Shown: positions 50,589-60,402 of the stretch, in pieces
How positions within the stretch are numbered: position 1 is the first letter of the stretch
Layout of the letters: every line of letters begins with the position of its first letter
DNA from: Vibrio gangliei
GTDB lineage: Bacteria > Pseudomonadota > Gammaproteobacteria > Enterobacterales > Vibrionaceae
DNA: 64,000 bases
Direction: 5' to 3'
Assembly (NCBI RefSeq): GCF_026001925.1
Contig: NZ_AP021869.1
Coordinates: 1,054,001-1,118,000, forward strand
Notes under the pieces: model-generated
What the model was told of the DNA's origin: nothing
Databases searched by the model: none
Seen by the model: only the letters and a program-made list of their open reading frames with translations
Position numbers and translations under genes: made by a program

Positions 50589-51941
50589 GTGATTAAACGT
50601 TTTCTATTAGGATTATTTTGTGTCGGCATGCTCGCCAGCCAAACGGCAAATGCAGCGTTAGAGTTGGTGATCACCGAAGGACAGAACTCAGCCCGCCCAA
50701 TTGGTGTCGTGCCGTTTAAATGGGAAGGTACTGGACAACTACCGCAAGATGTATCCGCTGTGATTGCCTCTGACTTACAGCGCAGTGGTAAATTCAGCCC
50801 AGTCGCCACATCAAAAATGCCGCAAACACCATACAGCGACAGTGAGATAGATTTCTCAGCTTGGAACAAGTTGGGTGTAGATTCTGTTGTTACCGGTACG
50901 ATTAAACCCGCTGAAAATGGCCAATACGAAATTCAATATCAATTATCTGATATCGTGCGTGGTCACTTGAATAATGGTCAAAGTAAAGCGCTAAATTCAG
51001 ATGGTAAGCTGGTTTTATCGAAAGATTATTTATTATTTAGTAAGCGTGCCGTGGTGCCAGCAAAACGTCTACGTGAATATGCACACCGCATCTCAGATCT
51101 CGTTTATGAACAATTAACTGATGAAAAAGGCGCATTCTTAACGCGTATCGCTTATGTTGTAGTGAACAACAGCAGTAACTACCCGTACGAATTGCGTATT
51201 GCCGATTATGATGGTTACAACGAGCGCTTAGTTTTACGTTCAAAACAGCCTCTTATGTCACCAGCTTGGTCACCAGATGCACGTAAGTTAGCGTATGTGA
51301 GCTTCCAAACTGGGCGTGCTCAGCTTTATATGATGGACATTTATACTGGCAAAACGGAAGTGTTAACCGCATTTCCTCGTCACAATGGTGCACCAGAGTT
51401 TTCTCCAGATGGTAAGAAACTGGCGCTAGTGTTGTCGAAAACCGGTAGCTTGCAGGTGAACATTTTAGATTTACAGACACGTAAATTAACGCAAGTCACT
51501 TCTGGTCGTTCTAACAACACTGAACCATTTTGGGCACCAGACGGTAAATCATTAATTTTCACATCGGATAGAGCGGGTTCACCGCAAATATATAAAGTGA
51601 ATTTGTCAGATCAATCTACAACACGATTGACTTGGCAAGGCAGTCAAAATCTTGGTGGGCAAATTACTCCTGATGGACGTTTCCTTGTAATGGTAAACCG
51701 AAATTCAAATGGTTTTAATATTGCTAAACAAGATTTAGAAACTGGAGCAGTTCAAGTGTTGACAAAAACACAGTTGGATGAGTCTCCAAGTATTGCACCA
51801 AATGGTAGTATGGTGATATATAGCTCTATGTATAATAGAGAAAATGTTCTTTCAATGGTTTCAATTGACGGGCGTTTTAAAGCTAGACTACCGGCCACCA
51901 ACGGGCGAGTAAAAGCACCGGCTTGGTCGCCGTATTTATAA
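50589..51941 (+). CDS. tolB: TolB, periplasmic Tol-Pal protein
   Basis: Signal peptide ending SQTANA, an alpha/beta N-terminal domain (to about 160), then a six-blade beta-propeller with repeated [28 protein letters not shown] and [14 protein letters not shown]. 450 aa. GTG start at 50589 with AAGGA 7 nt upstream. Binds Pal and TolA. Confidence 0.96.
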   Translation: MIKRFLLGLFCVGMLASQTANAALELVITEGQNSARPIGVVPFKWEGTGQLPQDVSAVIASDLQRSGKFSPVATSKMPQTPYSDSEIDFSAWNKLGVDSVVTGTIKPAENGQYEIQYQLSDIVRGHLNNGQSKALNSDGKLVLSKDYLLFSKRAVVPAKRLREYAHRISDLVYEQLTDEKGAFLTRIAYVVVNNSSNYPYELRIADYDGYNERLVLRSKQPLMSPAWSPDARKLAYVSFQTGRAQLYMMDIYTGKTEVLTAFPRHNGAPEFSPDGKKLALVLSKTGSLQVNILDLQTRKLTQVTSGRSNNTEPFWAPDGKSLIFTSDRAGSPQIYKVNLSDQSTTRLTWQGSQNLGGQITPDGRFLVMVNRNSNGFNIAKQDLETGAVQVLTKTQLDESPSIAPNGSMVIYSSMYNRENVLSMVSIDGRFKARLPATNGRVKAPAWSPYL

Positions 51942-51977
51942 TAAAAGATAGTTTTGACAATATAAGGAAGAAAAAAT

Positions 51978-52493
51978 ATGCAACTTAATAAAGTTCTAAA
52001 AGGGCTAATTATTTCACTACCTCTACTAACTGTAGCGGCATGTAGCTCTAGCGATGACGCAGCGAATGCATCAGATTCTCAAACTACTGCAGAGCAAACA
52101 GCAGTAGCAACTCCAGTGGATGAGAGTGCAGCACTATCTGAACAAGAGCAACTAGAACAACAACTTCGTGAAAACTCAACCGTTTTCTTCAAGTTCGATA
52201 ACTCTGAAATCTCTTCTGAGTACGAAGATATCCTAGCAGCTCACGCTAAATTCCTAAGCACTAACGCAGATATCAATGTAACCATCGAAGGTTACGCTGA
52301 TGAGCGTGGTACTCCTGAGTACAACATCGCACTAGGCGAGCGTCGTGCAGAAGCAGTATCTAAATACCTACAAGCGCTAGGTGTTCAAGCTGATCAAATC
52401 TCTATCGTTAGCTACGGTGAAGAGAAGCCTCTAGAAATGGGTCAAACTGAAGCGGCTTACTCTAAAAACCGTCGTGCAGTTGTCGTTTACTAA
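51978..52493 (+). CDS. pal: Pal, peptidoglycan-associated lipoprotein
   Basis: Outer-membrane lipoprotein: signal peptide with lipobox VAAC (C22), an acidic linker, then the OmpA-like domain with [28 protein letters not shown] and [10 protein letters not shown] that binds diaminopimelate in peptidoglycan. 171 aa. Confidence 0.97.
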   Translation: MQLNKVLKGLIISLPLLTVAACSSSDDAANASDSQTTAEQTAVATPVDESAALSEQEQLEQQLRENSTVFFKFDNSEISSEYEDILAAHAKFLSTNADINVTIEGYADERGTPEYNIALGERRAEAVSKYLQALGVQADQISIVSYGEEKPLEMGQTEAAYSKNRRAVVVY

Positions 52494-52507
52494 TATAGGC
52501 GATAATT

Positions 52508-53290
52508 ATGTTTGGTAACTTTAAGCGAGTTATTACGCTTACGTTACTAGTATGTGCAGCAAGCCCAGTGCTTGCTGCATCTGCTCCAGTATCTGACCTC
52601 AATGACTCGATTCCAACCTCCGGTTCTTCTGAAACTACCGCTCAACGACTGCAACGTCTGCTAGATAACAGCAATCGTGTACAAGCTCGTCTACAGCAAC
52701 AAGTCGATTTGCAAGAAGATGAATTAACGAAACTACGTGGAACTATTGAGCGTAATAGCTACGATATGAAGCAAATGGTGGAACGTCAGCGCCAGCTCTT
52801 CATTGAATTAGACAAACTTCGCACTGAAGTCAATGACCTGAAAAAAACAGGTGTCAGTACCACATCATCTAGCGCAGCTAGTGCAACTGCAGCAGTAGCG
52901 GCTTCTTCTGAAATTATTAATGCCTCAGAAGATGAACAAGCAGCTTATCAAGCCGCTGTCGATTTGATCTTAAAAGATCGTGATTATGATGGTGCAATTA
53001 CAGCGCTAAATGATTTTCAAGCTAAATACCCTAATTCAGGTTATGCAGCTAATGCGCACTATTGGTTAGGCCAACTTTACTTTGCTAAAAAGCAAGATGT
53101 GGATTCAGCGAAAAGCTTTGCAGCAGTTGTGAGTTACAAAGACTCATCTAAGCGTGCCGATGCTCTAGTGAAACTAGGCGATATTGCCAAGCGTAATAAT
53201 AACGCGCAAGCTGCTGAGAAATATTACAAGCAAGTGATTGCCGAATATCCAGATTCTTCTGCCGCTAAGCTTGCGAAAAGTAATATGTGA
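52508..53290 (+). CDS. cpoB: CpoB, cell-division coordinator (YbgF)
   Basis: Periplasmic protein: signal peptide ending PVLA, an N-terminal trimerising coiled coil (about 40-95), a Ser/Ala linker, and C-terminal TPR repeats (about 145-255: DYDGAITALNDFQAKYPNSG, YAANAHYWLGQLYFAKK). Couples peptidoglycan synthesis with outer-membrane constriction in E. coli. Last gene of the tol-pal cluster. Confidence 0.93.
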   Translation: MFGNFKRVITLTLLVCAASPVLAASAPVSDLNDSIPTSGSSETTAQRLQRLLDNSNRVQARLQQQVDLQEDELTKLRGTIERNSYDMKQMVERQRQLFIELDKLRTEVNDLKKTGVSTTSSSAASATAAVAASSEIINASEDEQAAYQAAVDLILKDRDYDGAITALNDFQAKYPNSGYAANAHYWLGQLYFAKKQDVDSAKSFAAVVSYKDSSKRADALVKLGDIAKRNNNAQAAEKYYKQVIAEYPDSSAAKLAKSNM

Positions 53291-53321
53291 TCACCCAACA
53301 TTTATTGCAATATTATCGTCA

Positions 53322-53354
53322 TTAAGCCACCGCTAACAGGTGGTTTAATTTTTT
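53322..53354 (+). terminator. Terminator of tol-pal-cpoB
   Basis: TTAAGCCACC (53322-53331) pairs with GGTGGTTTAA (53339-53348), then TTTTTT. Confidence 0.92.
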
Positions 53355-53430
53355 CTAGCGCATAAAATTTAGAATTGTATTTAATAGGTGTACAATGTCC
53401 TGATTATTAGAACTGCGTAGAGTAAGAGCA

Positions 53431-54492
53431 ATGGCGCATATCAACGACACAATCGACACTGTATATCCATTTCCTCCTAAGCCTGTGCCACTTTCGGTGC
53501 AAGAGCGAGCTGATTACATCCAAAAAATCAAAGCACTTCTGATCGAAAAAGATGCAGTATTAATTGCACATTACTACACCGATCCTGAAATCCAAGCACT
53601 GGCAGAAGAAACCGGCGGCTTTGTGGGTGACTCACTCGAAATGGCCAAATTTGGTAACCGTCATTCTGCATCGACACTGATCATCGCTGGCGTTCGCTTT
53701 ATGGGTGAATCGGCGAAAATTCTTACCCCAGAAAAGCGTATTTTAATGCCGACGTTAAAAGCTGAATGTTCGCTTGACCTTGGCTGTCCAACCGATAAAT
53801 TTACCGAGTTCTGCGATGCTCACCCAGATCATACTGTGGTTGTGTATGCCAATACATCAGCGGCAGTAAAAGCTCGCGCAGATTGGGTTGTAACCTCTAG
53901 TATTGCACTCGAAATTGTTGAACATTTAGACTCAGAAGATAAAAAAATCATCTGGGGCCCAGACCGCCATTTAGGTTCATACATAGCCAAGAAAACCGGC
54001 GCAGATATGTTGCTCTGGCAGGGCGAATGTGTTGTGCACGATGAGTTTTCGGCAAAAGCTCTGAAAGATATGAAGGCTTTATATCCAGAAGCCGCCGTAT
54101 TAGTTCATCCGGAATCACCGGCTAGCGTGGTAGAACTTGCTGATGCTGTAGGCTCTACCAGTCAGCTCATTAAAGCAGCTAAAGAGCTACCACATCAAAA
54201 AATGATTGTTGCAACAGATAAAGGTATCTTTTTCAAAATGCAGCAATTGGTACCTGAAAAAGAATTAGTTGAAGCTCCTACAGCAGGTAACGGTGCAACT
54301 TGTCGTAGCTGTGCTCATTGCCCGTGGATGGCAATGAACGGTTTGAAAGCGATTGAAAGTGCATTATCAGAAGGTGGTGCAGAACATGAGATCTTTGTTG
54401 ATGAGGAAACTCGCGTTAAATCACTCATCCCGCTAAATCGTATGTTGGACTTTGCTGAATCTTTAAATCTTAAAGTGAAAGGAAACGCGTAG
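53431..54492 (+). CDS. nadA: Quinolinate synthase A
   Basis: [4Fe-4S] enzyme that condenses iminoaspartate with dihydroxyacetone phosphate to quinolinate for NAD. The three cluster ligands C113, C200 and C297 are at the E. coli positions ([21 protein letters not shown]). 353 aa. Sits after cpoB, as in E. coli. Own promoter region and terminator. Confidence 0.97.
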   Translation: MAHINDTIDTVYPFPPKPVPLSVQERADYIQKIKALLIEKDAVLIAHYYTDPEIQALAEETGGFVGDSLEMAKFGNRHSASTLIIAGVRFMGESAKILTPEKRILMPTLKAECSLDLGCPTDKFTEFCDAHPDHTVVVYANTSAAVKARADWVVTSSIALEIVEHLDSEDKKIIWGPDRHLGSYIAKKTGADMLLWQGECVVHDEFSAKALKDMKALYPEAAVLVHPESPASVVELADAVGSTSQLIKAAKELPHQKMIVATDKGIFFKMQQLVPEKELVEAPTAGNGATCRSCAHCPWMAMNGLKAIESALSEGGAEHEIFVDEETRVKSLIPLNRMLDFAESLNLKVKGNA

Positions 54493-54538
54493 AGTTTAGC
54501 GTTTTCCACTAGGCTTAACCTTCGATCTAAAAAAATTG

Positions 54539-54575
54539 AGCATTTCGAGTGAATAACTCGGAATGCTTTTTTTTT
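54539..54575 (+). terminator. Terminator after nadA
   Basis: AGCATTTCGAGT / ACTCGGAATGCT (one G-T pair), 5-nt loop, then nine Ts. Confidence 0.93.
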
Positions 54576-54632
54576 ACAGCCACTTTTTGCCACGCCGCTC
54601 ACACAAACTCTATTAATTTTATTATCAACACC

Positions 54633-54650
54633 AGAATTGTCGACAATTCT
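54633..54650. promoter_or_regulatory. Operator of the propionate operon (GntR/PrpR type)
   Basis: AGAATTGTCGACAATTCT is a perfect 18-bp palindrome with core ATTGTCGACAAT, the motif I recall for the GntR-type PrpR of Shewanella and relatives. It sits just before TTGACT (54652-54657), which with TATTTT (54676-54681, spacing 18) forms a possible promoter. A half-like copy, GATTGTTGACAC, lies at 54698-54709 near a second TTGACA. The regulator gene follows. Confidence 0.75.
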
Positions 54651-54752
54651 GTTGACTGAACTCTGTATCCTTGTCTATTTTATCACCATAAAATCCAGAT
54701 TGTTGACACTTTGCTGCTTGAATAGATAGTGCGCAAAAGTGAAAGGTGAAAA

Positions 54753-55445
54753 ATGAACGTTGCTACAGAGAATAAATCGAGTGTTGAATGTAAAGAAAAT
54801 ACTAAGTCGGAAAACCTGACAGAATATTTGATTGAGGCCATCGTGAATGGACAAATATTACCAGGTAGTAAGATCTCAGAGCCTGAGCTTGCGAGACGTT
54901 TTAATGTCAGTCGTGGCCCATTACGTGAAGCCATTATGCGGGTAGAGGGCTTAGGGTTAATTGAACGTATTCCTCACATTGGTGCACGGGTAACGACCTT
55001 TTCGCGACAAAAATTGCTTGATCTGTATGCCGTGCGTGAGGCACTGGAGGGGATGGCGGCTAGGCTTGCGGCACGTTTGATTACTGATGAAGAGATAGAG
55101 GCCTTAGAATCAGTATTGTCGACACATTCGAAACACATCGACCAATCGGAAGGGCAGTCCTATTTTCACCAACACGGTGATTTTGACTTTCACTACTGCA
55201 TTATTAAAGCCAGTCGTAATACGCAACTTATAAGCTTGTTGTGCGATGAACTTTATCATTTGCTGCGTATGTACCGTTATCAATCACCGCGCAGTCATTC
55301 CCGACCCGTTGAGGCGTTGAATGAGCATTTATTCATATTCCAAGCGATAAAAAATAGAGATGAAGAATTGGCTGAAATGCTAATGCGTCGTCATATTTCT
55401 GGCAGTCGTAAATTGATCGAGCAGCAAATCCAATTAATTGATTAA
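54753..55445 (+). CDS. prpR: GntR-family (FadR/FCD) regulator of propionate catabolism
   Basis: Winged-helix N-terminus (about 22-90: [22 protein letters not shown], split here by its length) and a C-terminal FCD ligand domain with acidic/histidine residues ([11 protein letters not shown]). First gene of the prp operon, 29 bp upstream of prpB, and next to the ATTGTCGACAAT palindrome. It replaces the sigma-54 PrpR of enterobacteria (known for Shewanella/Vibrio; here inferred). Probably represses in the absence of 2-methylcitrate. Confidence 0.88.
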   Translation: MNVATENKSSVECKENTKSENLTEYLIEAIVNGQILPGSKISEPELARRFNVSRGPLREAIMRVEGLGLIERIPHIGARVTTFSRQKLLDLYAVREALEGMAARLAARLITDEEIEALESVLSTHSKHIDQSEGQSYFHQHGDFDFHYCIIKASRNTQLISLLCDELYHLLRMYRYQSPRSHSRPVEALNEHLFIFQAIKNRDEELAEMLMRRHISGSRKLIEQQIQLID

Positions 55446-55474
55446 CCAATATTACGGATGATAGGGAGAACACC

Positions 55475-56380
55475 ATGTCACACGCCTTGACTCAAGGACA
55501 AAAGTTTCGCCAAGCGGTAAAGCAAAATGATCCGCTACAAATTGTCGGCACCATTAATCCATATTGCGCCATGATGGCAAAAAACATTGGTCATCAGGCG
55601 ATTTATTTATCCGGTGGCGGTATTGCCAATGCATCTTATGGCTTGCCGGATTTAGGCATTACGACCTTAAATGATGTACTGGTGGATGTAGAACGTATTA
55701 CCAATGCCTGTGATTTGCCGCTGCTGGTGGATATTGATACTGGATTTGGTGGCGCATTCAATATTGCTCGCACTATTAAAGCGATGGAAAAAGCTGGTGC
55801 GGGTGCCGTGCACATGGAAGATCAAGTCGCACAAAAACGCTGTGGTCATCGTCCTAATAAAGCGATTGTTAGCCAGCAAGAAATGGTCGATCGAGTCAAA
55901 GCTGCTGTTGATGCACGTTGTGATGACAGTTTTGTCGTGATGGCACGAACCGATGCGTTAGCGGTAGAAGGGATTGATAAAGCGATTGAACGCGCGATTG
56001 CTTGTGTGGAAGCGGGCGCGGATATGATTTTCCCTGAAGCCATGAATCAACTCGATCAATACGTGCAGTTTTCGCAATCACTAGAATCTGCCATCGGCCG
56101 CCGAGTGCCTATTCTTGCCAACATTACTGAGTTTGGTCAAACACCTTTATTTAATTGTGAGCAGCTCGCCAAAGCGCGTGTCGATATGGTGCTGTATCCG
56201 CTTAGTGCATTCCGCGCCATGAATAAAGCCGCAGAAATGGTGTATCAGCATCTACTTACCGAAGGCAATCAAGAAGCGTTGCTCGACAGTATGCAAACCC
56301 GCAATGAGTTGTATCAGCATCTGAAATACCATGATTATGAAGATAAGCTAGATCAACTATTTTCTGAAGAACAAAAATAG
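55475..56380 (+). CDS. prpB: 2-methylisocitrate lyase
   Basis: Splits 2-methylisocitrate into pyruvate and succinate, last step of the methylcitrate cycle. ICL/PEPM TIM barrel with catalytic motif KRCGH at 121-125 (C123) and metal-binding VDIDTGFGG. 301 aa. GGGAGAACACC precedes the ATG. Separated from prpC by 238 bp that hold a repeat element. Confidence 0.96.
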   Translation: MSHALTQGQKFRQAVKQNDPLQIVGTINPYCAMMAKNIGHQAIYLSGGGIANASYGLPDLGITTLNDVLVDVERITNACDLPLLVDIDTGFGGAFNIARTIKAMEKAGAGAVHMEDQVAQKRCGHRPNKAIVSQQEMVDRVKAAVDARCDDSFVVMARTDALAVEGIDKAIERAIACVEAGADMIFPEAMNQLDQYVQFSQSLESAIGRRVPILANITEFGQTPLFNCEQLAKARVDMVLYPLSAFRAMNKAAEMVYQHLLTEGNQEALLDSMQTRNELYQHLKYHDYEDKLDQLFSEEQK

Positions 56381-56387
56381 AGCTGGA

Positions 56388-56512
56388 TTACGAGGACGCT
56401 ACGCTCGGGAGCTGAAAAGAGTAGTCGAATTTCGAGTCTCGGGCGCCTTGCTGCTCGTGATTCGGAAAAGAACAACCTCGAGACACGATAAGCGTAGCGA
56501 CCTAGTAACGAG
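56388..56512. repeat. Imperfect inverted-repeat element between prpB and prpC
   Basis: TACGAGGACGCTACGCT (56389-56405) is nearly the reverse complement of AGCGTAGCGACCTAGTA (56491-56507), so the ~125-bp element folds on itself. The inside is rich in CTCG/CGAG words (TTCGAGTCTCGGG, CCTCGAGACACG), related to the CTCG-based heptamers at 6319 and 33286. It does not code and interrupts an otherwise tight operon. Confidence 0.7.
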
Positions 56513-56618
56513 ATACGAAAAAATCCATAACGTGAAAGGATTTCACTGACAAAACTAAGCGCCAATGAGTGCTGTTGCCAAAAGAGCAAATGCAGTGAAA
56601 TCGAAAAGGAGTTCAAAC

Positions 56619-57746
56619 ATGACAAACAAGCCATTATCCGGTGCCGGTTTACGAGGACAAAGGGCTGGTGAAACTGCACTATGTACAGTGGGTAAAACAG
56701 GGACAGGGTTAACTTATCGCGGTTACGATATTACCGATTTGGCTCACCATGCCGAATTTGAAGAAGTGGCTCATTTATTGTTGGTTGGTCACTTGCCAAC
56801 ACAAGCCGAATTAGATGAATACAAAACCCGCTTGATAGGTTTACGTGGTTTGCCTGAGGCACTCAAGCAAGCGCTTGAACTTATTCCTGCTGATGCCCAT
56901 CCAATGGATGTGATGCGTACCGGTTGTTCGGTGCTAGGTAACCTTGAACAAGAAGCAGACTTTAGCCAGCAGCAAGCGGCGACAGAACGTATGCTAGCGC
57001 TGTTTCCTGCGATTATTTGTTATTGGTATCGTTTTAGTCATGATGGCGTGCGTGTTGATACTTTTGATCACAGTGAAGACTCCATTGGAGGTTACTTCTT
57101 AAAACTCGTTACCGACAAAACCCCAAGCGAGTTGCACCGTAAAGTGATGCACTGCTCGCTGATCTTATACGCTGAGCATGAGTTTAATGCCTCGACTTTT
57201 ACCGCTCGCGTGTGCGCATCAACATTATCTGATATTCATTCTTGTGTGGCTGGCGCCATTGGTAGCTTGCGTGGGCCTTTGCATGGCGGCGCAAATGAAG
57301 CGGCAATGGAGATGATCCAAGCTTGGAAAACCCCTGATGAAGCCGAGCAAAATATCCTGCGTATGCTGGAAAACAAAGACAAAATCATGGGCTTTGGGCA
57401 CGCGATATATCGTGAGTCTGATCCACGCAACGCACTGATCAAAGAATGGTCGAAAAAACTGTCGCAAGATGTCGGTGACGATCATTTGTATGCGGTGTCT
57501 GAGCGGGTAGAAGCGGTAATGAAGCGCGAAAAAGGCCTATTCTGTAATGCTGATTTCTTCCATGCTTCGGCTTATCACTTTATGGATATTCCCACCAAAT
57601 TGTTTACTCCGATATTTGTCATGAGTCGTTTAACTGGCTGGGCGGCGCATGTGTTTGAGCAACGCGCCAATAACCGCATTATTCGCCCAAGTGCTGATTA
57701 TGTTGGGCCAGGGCACCAAACTTGGGTCCCGATTGAGCAACGCTAA
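56619..57746 (+). CDS. prpC: 2-methylcitrate synthase
   Basis: Condenses propionyl-CoA with oxaloacetate. Citrate-synthase fold with AGLRGQRAGETALCTVGKTG at the N-terminus, catalytic His in LHGGANEAA and GFGHAIY, and Asp in FHASAYHFMDI-CVNADFF-like region (FCNADFFHA). The ATG at 56619 has AAGGAG 8 nt upstream; the frame's earlier ATG at 56565 is not preceded by a ribosome site. 375 aa. Confidence 0.95.
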   Translation: MTNKPLSGAGLRGQRAGETALCTVGKTGTGLTYRGYDITDLAHHAEFEEVAHLLLVGHLPTQAELDEYKTRLIGLRGLPEALKQALELIPADAHPMDVMRTGCSVLGNLEQEADFSQQQAATERMLALFPAIICYWYRFSHDGVRVDTFDHSEDSIGGYFLKLVTDKTPSELHRKVMHCSLILYAEHEFNASTFTARVCASTLSDIHSCVAGAIGSLRGPLHGGANEAAMEMIQAWKTPDEAEQNILRMLENKDKIMGFGHAIYRESDPRNALIKEWSKKLSQDVGDDHLYAVSERVEAVMKREKGLFCNADFFHASAYHFMDIPTKLFTPIFVMSRLTGWAAHVFEQRANNRIIRPSADYVGPGHQTWVPIEQR

Positions 57747-57799
57747 CCGCTGTCAGTGAGCAAAGAACGCTGTGAGTGATTAAAAACATAGGAAGTTGT

Positions 57800-60382
57800 A
57801 TGAATAACCAATATCGTAAAGTGTTGCCAGGAACGGGGCTTGAATATTTTGATGCCAAAGCGGCAGTAGAAGAGATTCAAGCAGGCGCGTATCAAACCTT
57901 GCCTTATACCTCGCGCGTGTTGGCGGAAAACTTAGTGCGCCATTGTGAGCCGCAAGATTTGCAAGCCAGTCTAATCCAACTGATTGAGCGTAAACGAGAC
58001 TTGGATTTTCCTTGGTATCCGGCGCGTGTGGTGTGCCATGACATTTTAGGTCAAACCGCGCTGGTGGATTTAGCCGGCCTGCGTGATGCAATCGCCTCGC
58101 AAGGTGGTGACCCTGCCAAGGTGAATCCGGTAGTAGAAACGCAATTGATTGTGGACCATTCACTGGCAGTGGAACATGCCGGTTTTGAAGCGGATGCATT
58201 TGCCAAAAACCGCGCAATAGAAGATCGTCGCAACGAAGACCGCTTTCATTTTATTGAATGGTGTAAAACCGCGTTTGAAAATGTCAGTGTGATCCCTGCG
58301 GGCAACGGCATCATGCATCAAATCAATTTGGAAAAAATGTCGCCTGTGGTGCAAGTGCAAAAGGGCATCGCCTTCCCTGATACTTGCGTGGGCACAGACA
58401 GCCACACACCGCATGTCGATGCTTTAGGTGTGATTGCGATTGGCGTGGGTGGGCTTGAAGCCGAAACCGTGATGTTGGGGCGTCCATCCATGATGCGCTT
58501 GCCAGATATTGTGGGTGTGAAACTTAACGGCAAACGGCAGCCGGGTATTACCGCGACCGATATTGTTTTGGCGATCACTGAGTTCTTACGCTCGCAAAAA
58601 GTGGTGTCATCGTATTTAGAATTTTTTGGCGAAGGGGCGCGTGATTTAACCATTGGTGACCGCGCGACCATTTCTAATATGACGCCAGAATACGGCGCGA
58701 CCGCAGGCATGTTCTACATTGATGAACAAACCATTCAATATTTAAAACTCACCGGCCGGGATGATGAGCAAGTGAAATTGGTGGAGCAATACGCTAAACA
58801 AACCGGTTTGTGGGCGGATGATTTAGCCCAAGCGCAGTACGAACGTGTGCTGGAATTTGATTTATCCAGTGTGCAGCGCAATTTGGCGGGTCCATCGAAT
58901 CCGCATCGCCGCTTGCCAACCAGCCAACTAACAGAGCGTGGTATTGCCGGTGCTTGGCAAGAGTCTGAGGGTGAATTGCCTGATGGTGCGGTGATCATCG
59001 CTGCCATTACGTCCTGCACCAACACCAGTAACCCTCGTAATGTGGTCGCTGCGGGCTTGGTCGCTAAAAAAGCTAATCAGTTGGGGTTAGTTCGTAAGCC
59101 TTGGGTAAAAACCTCTTTTGCGCCGGGTTCAAAAGTCGCCAAACTTTATCTCGAAGAATCAGGTTTGCTACCGGAGCTAGAACAATTAGGGTTTGGCATT
59201 GTGGCGTATGCCTGTACCACTTGTAATGGCATGAGTGGCGCACTGGCCCCTGAGATTCAGCAAGAAATCATCGAGCGCGATGTGTATACCACCGCGGTGC
59301 TCTCTGGTAACCGTAATTTTGATGGCCGTATCCATCCTTACGCCAAACAGGCATTTCTTGCATCACCTCCATTAGTCGTGGCTTACTCATTGGCGGGTAC
59401 AATTCGATTTGATATTGAAAAAGATGCATTAGGCACCAACTCCGCAGGTGAGCCTATTTATCTCAATGATTTATGGCCAAGTGACGAAGAAATCGATGCT
59501 GCGGTAAACCAATATGTGAAGCCACAGCAATTCCAACAAATCTATGTGGAAATGTTCGCGCCTCAAACTCATGCGAAACAAAGCGAGCCGCTTTATCAAT
59601 GGCGTGAAATGAGTACCTATATTCGTCGTCCACCTTATTGGGAAGGGGCGTTGGCGGCAGAGCGTACTTTAGCCAATATGCGCCCGTTAGCGATTTTGGG
59701 CGACAACATTACCACCGATCATTTATCCCCATCCAATGCGATTTTAGCCTCCAGCGCAGCAGGAGAATATCTGACGAAAATGGGCGTGCCGGAAGAAGAT
59801 TTTAATTCGTACGCCACCCACCGCGGTGATCACTTAACGGCCCAACGAGCCACGTTCGCCAACCCTAAGCTGTTTAATGAAATGGTGATGAAAAACGGTC
59901 AAGTCGTGCAAGGCTCTTTGGCGCGAATTGAACCAGAAGGCAAAGTGACTCGAATGTGGGAAGCAATTGAAACTTACATGCAGCGCAAGCAACCTTTGAT
60001 CATTGTCGCAGGGGCAGATTATGGTCAAGGCTCATCACGTGATTGGGCAGCCAAAGGGGTTCGTCTTGCGGGCGTCGAAGCGATCGTGGCCGAAGGGTTT
60101 GAGCGTATTCACCGTACTAACTTAGTCGGTATGGGCGTGCTGCCATTGCAATTTAAAGCGGGTGAGGCACGCCATACGTTAGAGCTGGATGGCACTGAAA
60201 CCTTTGATGTGAAAGGGGAAATCAAACCTGGTGCAGATTTGGTGCTCATCATTACTCGTCGTAATGGCGAAAAATTGGATGTGGCGGTGACATGCCGTTT
60301 AGATACCAAAGATGAAGTGTCGGTCTACCAGGCAGGCGGTGTGTTACAGCGCTTTGCTCAGGACTTTTTAATGCAAGAGTGA
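57800..60382 (+). CDS. acnD: 2-methylcitrate dehydratase, Fe-S dependent (AcnD)
   Basis: Aconitase-family dehydratase that, with PrpF, handles methylcitrate in place of PrpD. Cluster cysteines in TSCTNTSNP and CTTCNGMSG; substrate-binding DTCVGTDSHTPHVDALGV; swivel-domain GSSRDWAAKG. ATG at 57800 follows AGGAAG; an upstream GTG at 57776 is rejected on family N-terminus. 860 aa. Confidence 0.96.
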   Translation: MNNQYRKVLPGTGLEYFDAKAAVEEIQAGAYQTLPYTSRVLAENLVRHCEPQDLQASLIQLIERKRDLDFPWYPARVVCHDILGQTALVDLAGLRDAIASQGGDPAKVNPVVETQLIVDHSLAVEHAGFEADAFAKNRAIEDRRNEDRFHFIEWCKTAFENVSVIPAGNGIMHQINLEKMSPVVQVQKGIAFPDTCVGTDSHTPHVDALGVIAIGVGGLEAETVMLGRPSMMRLPDIVGVKLNGKRQPGITATDIVLAITEFLRSQKVVSSYLEFFGEGARDLTIGDRATISNMTPEYGATAGMFYIDEQTIQYLKLTGRDDEQVKLVEQYAKQTGLWADDLAQAQYERVLEFDLSSVQRNLAGPSNPHRRLPTSQLTERGIAGAWQESEGELPDGAVIIAAITSCTNTSNPRNVVAAGLVAKKANQLGLVRKPWVKTSFAPGSKVAKLYLEESGLLPELEQLGFGIVAYACTTCNGMSGALAPEIQQEIIERDVYTTAVLSGNRNFDGRIHPYAKQAFLASPPLVVAYSLAGTIRFDIEKDALGTNSAGEPIYLNDLWPSDEEIDAAVNQYVKPQQFQQIYVEMFAPQTHAKQSEPLYQWREMSTYIRRPPYWEGALAAERTLANMRPLAILGDNITTDHLSPSNAILASSAAGEYLTKMGVPEEDFNSYATHRGDHLTAQRATFANPKLFNEMVMKNGQVVQGSLARIEPEGKVTRMWEAIETYMQRKQPLIIVAGADYGQGSSRDWAAKGVRLAGVEAIVAEGFERIHRTNLVGMGVLPLQFKAGEARHTLELDGTETFDVKGEIKPGADLVLIITRRNGEKLDVAVTCRLDTKDEVSVYQAGGVLQRFAQDFLMQE

Positions 60383-60402
60383 TGGTTTAAGAGGTAAATA
60401 TC

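Noticed and set aside
58318..58710. 130-aa minus-strand frame within acnD
   Set aside because: Antisense to a well-conserved part of AcnD, with no start context or family resemblance.
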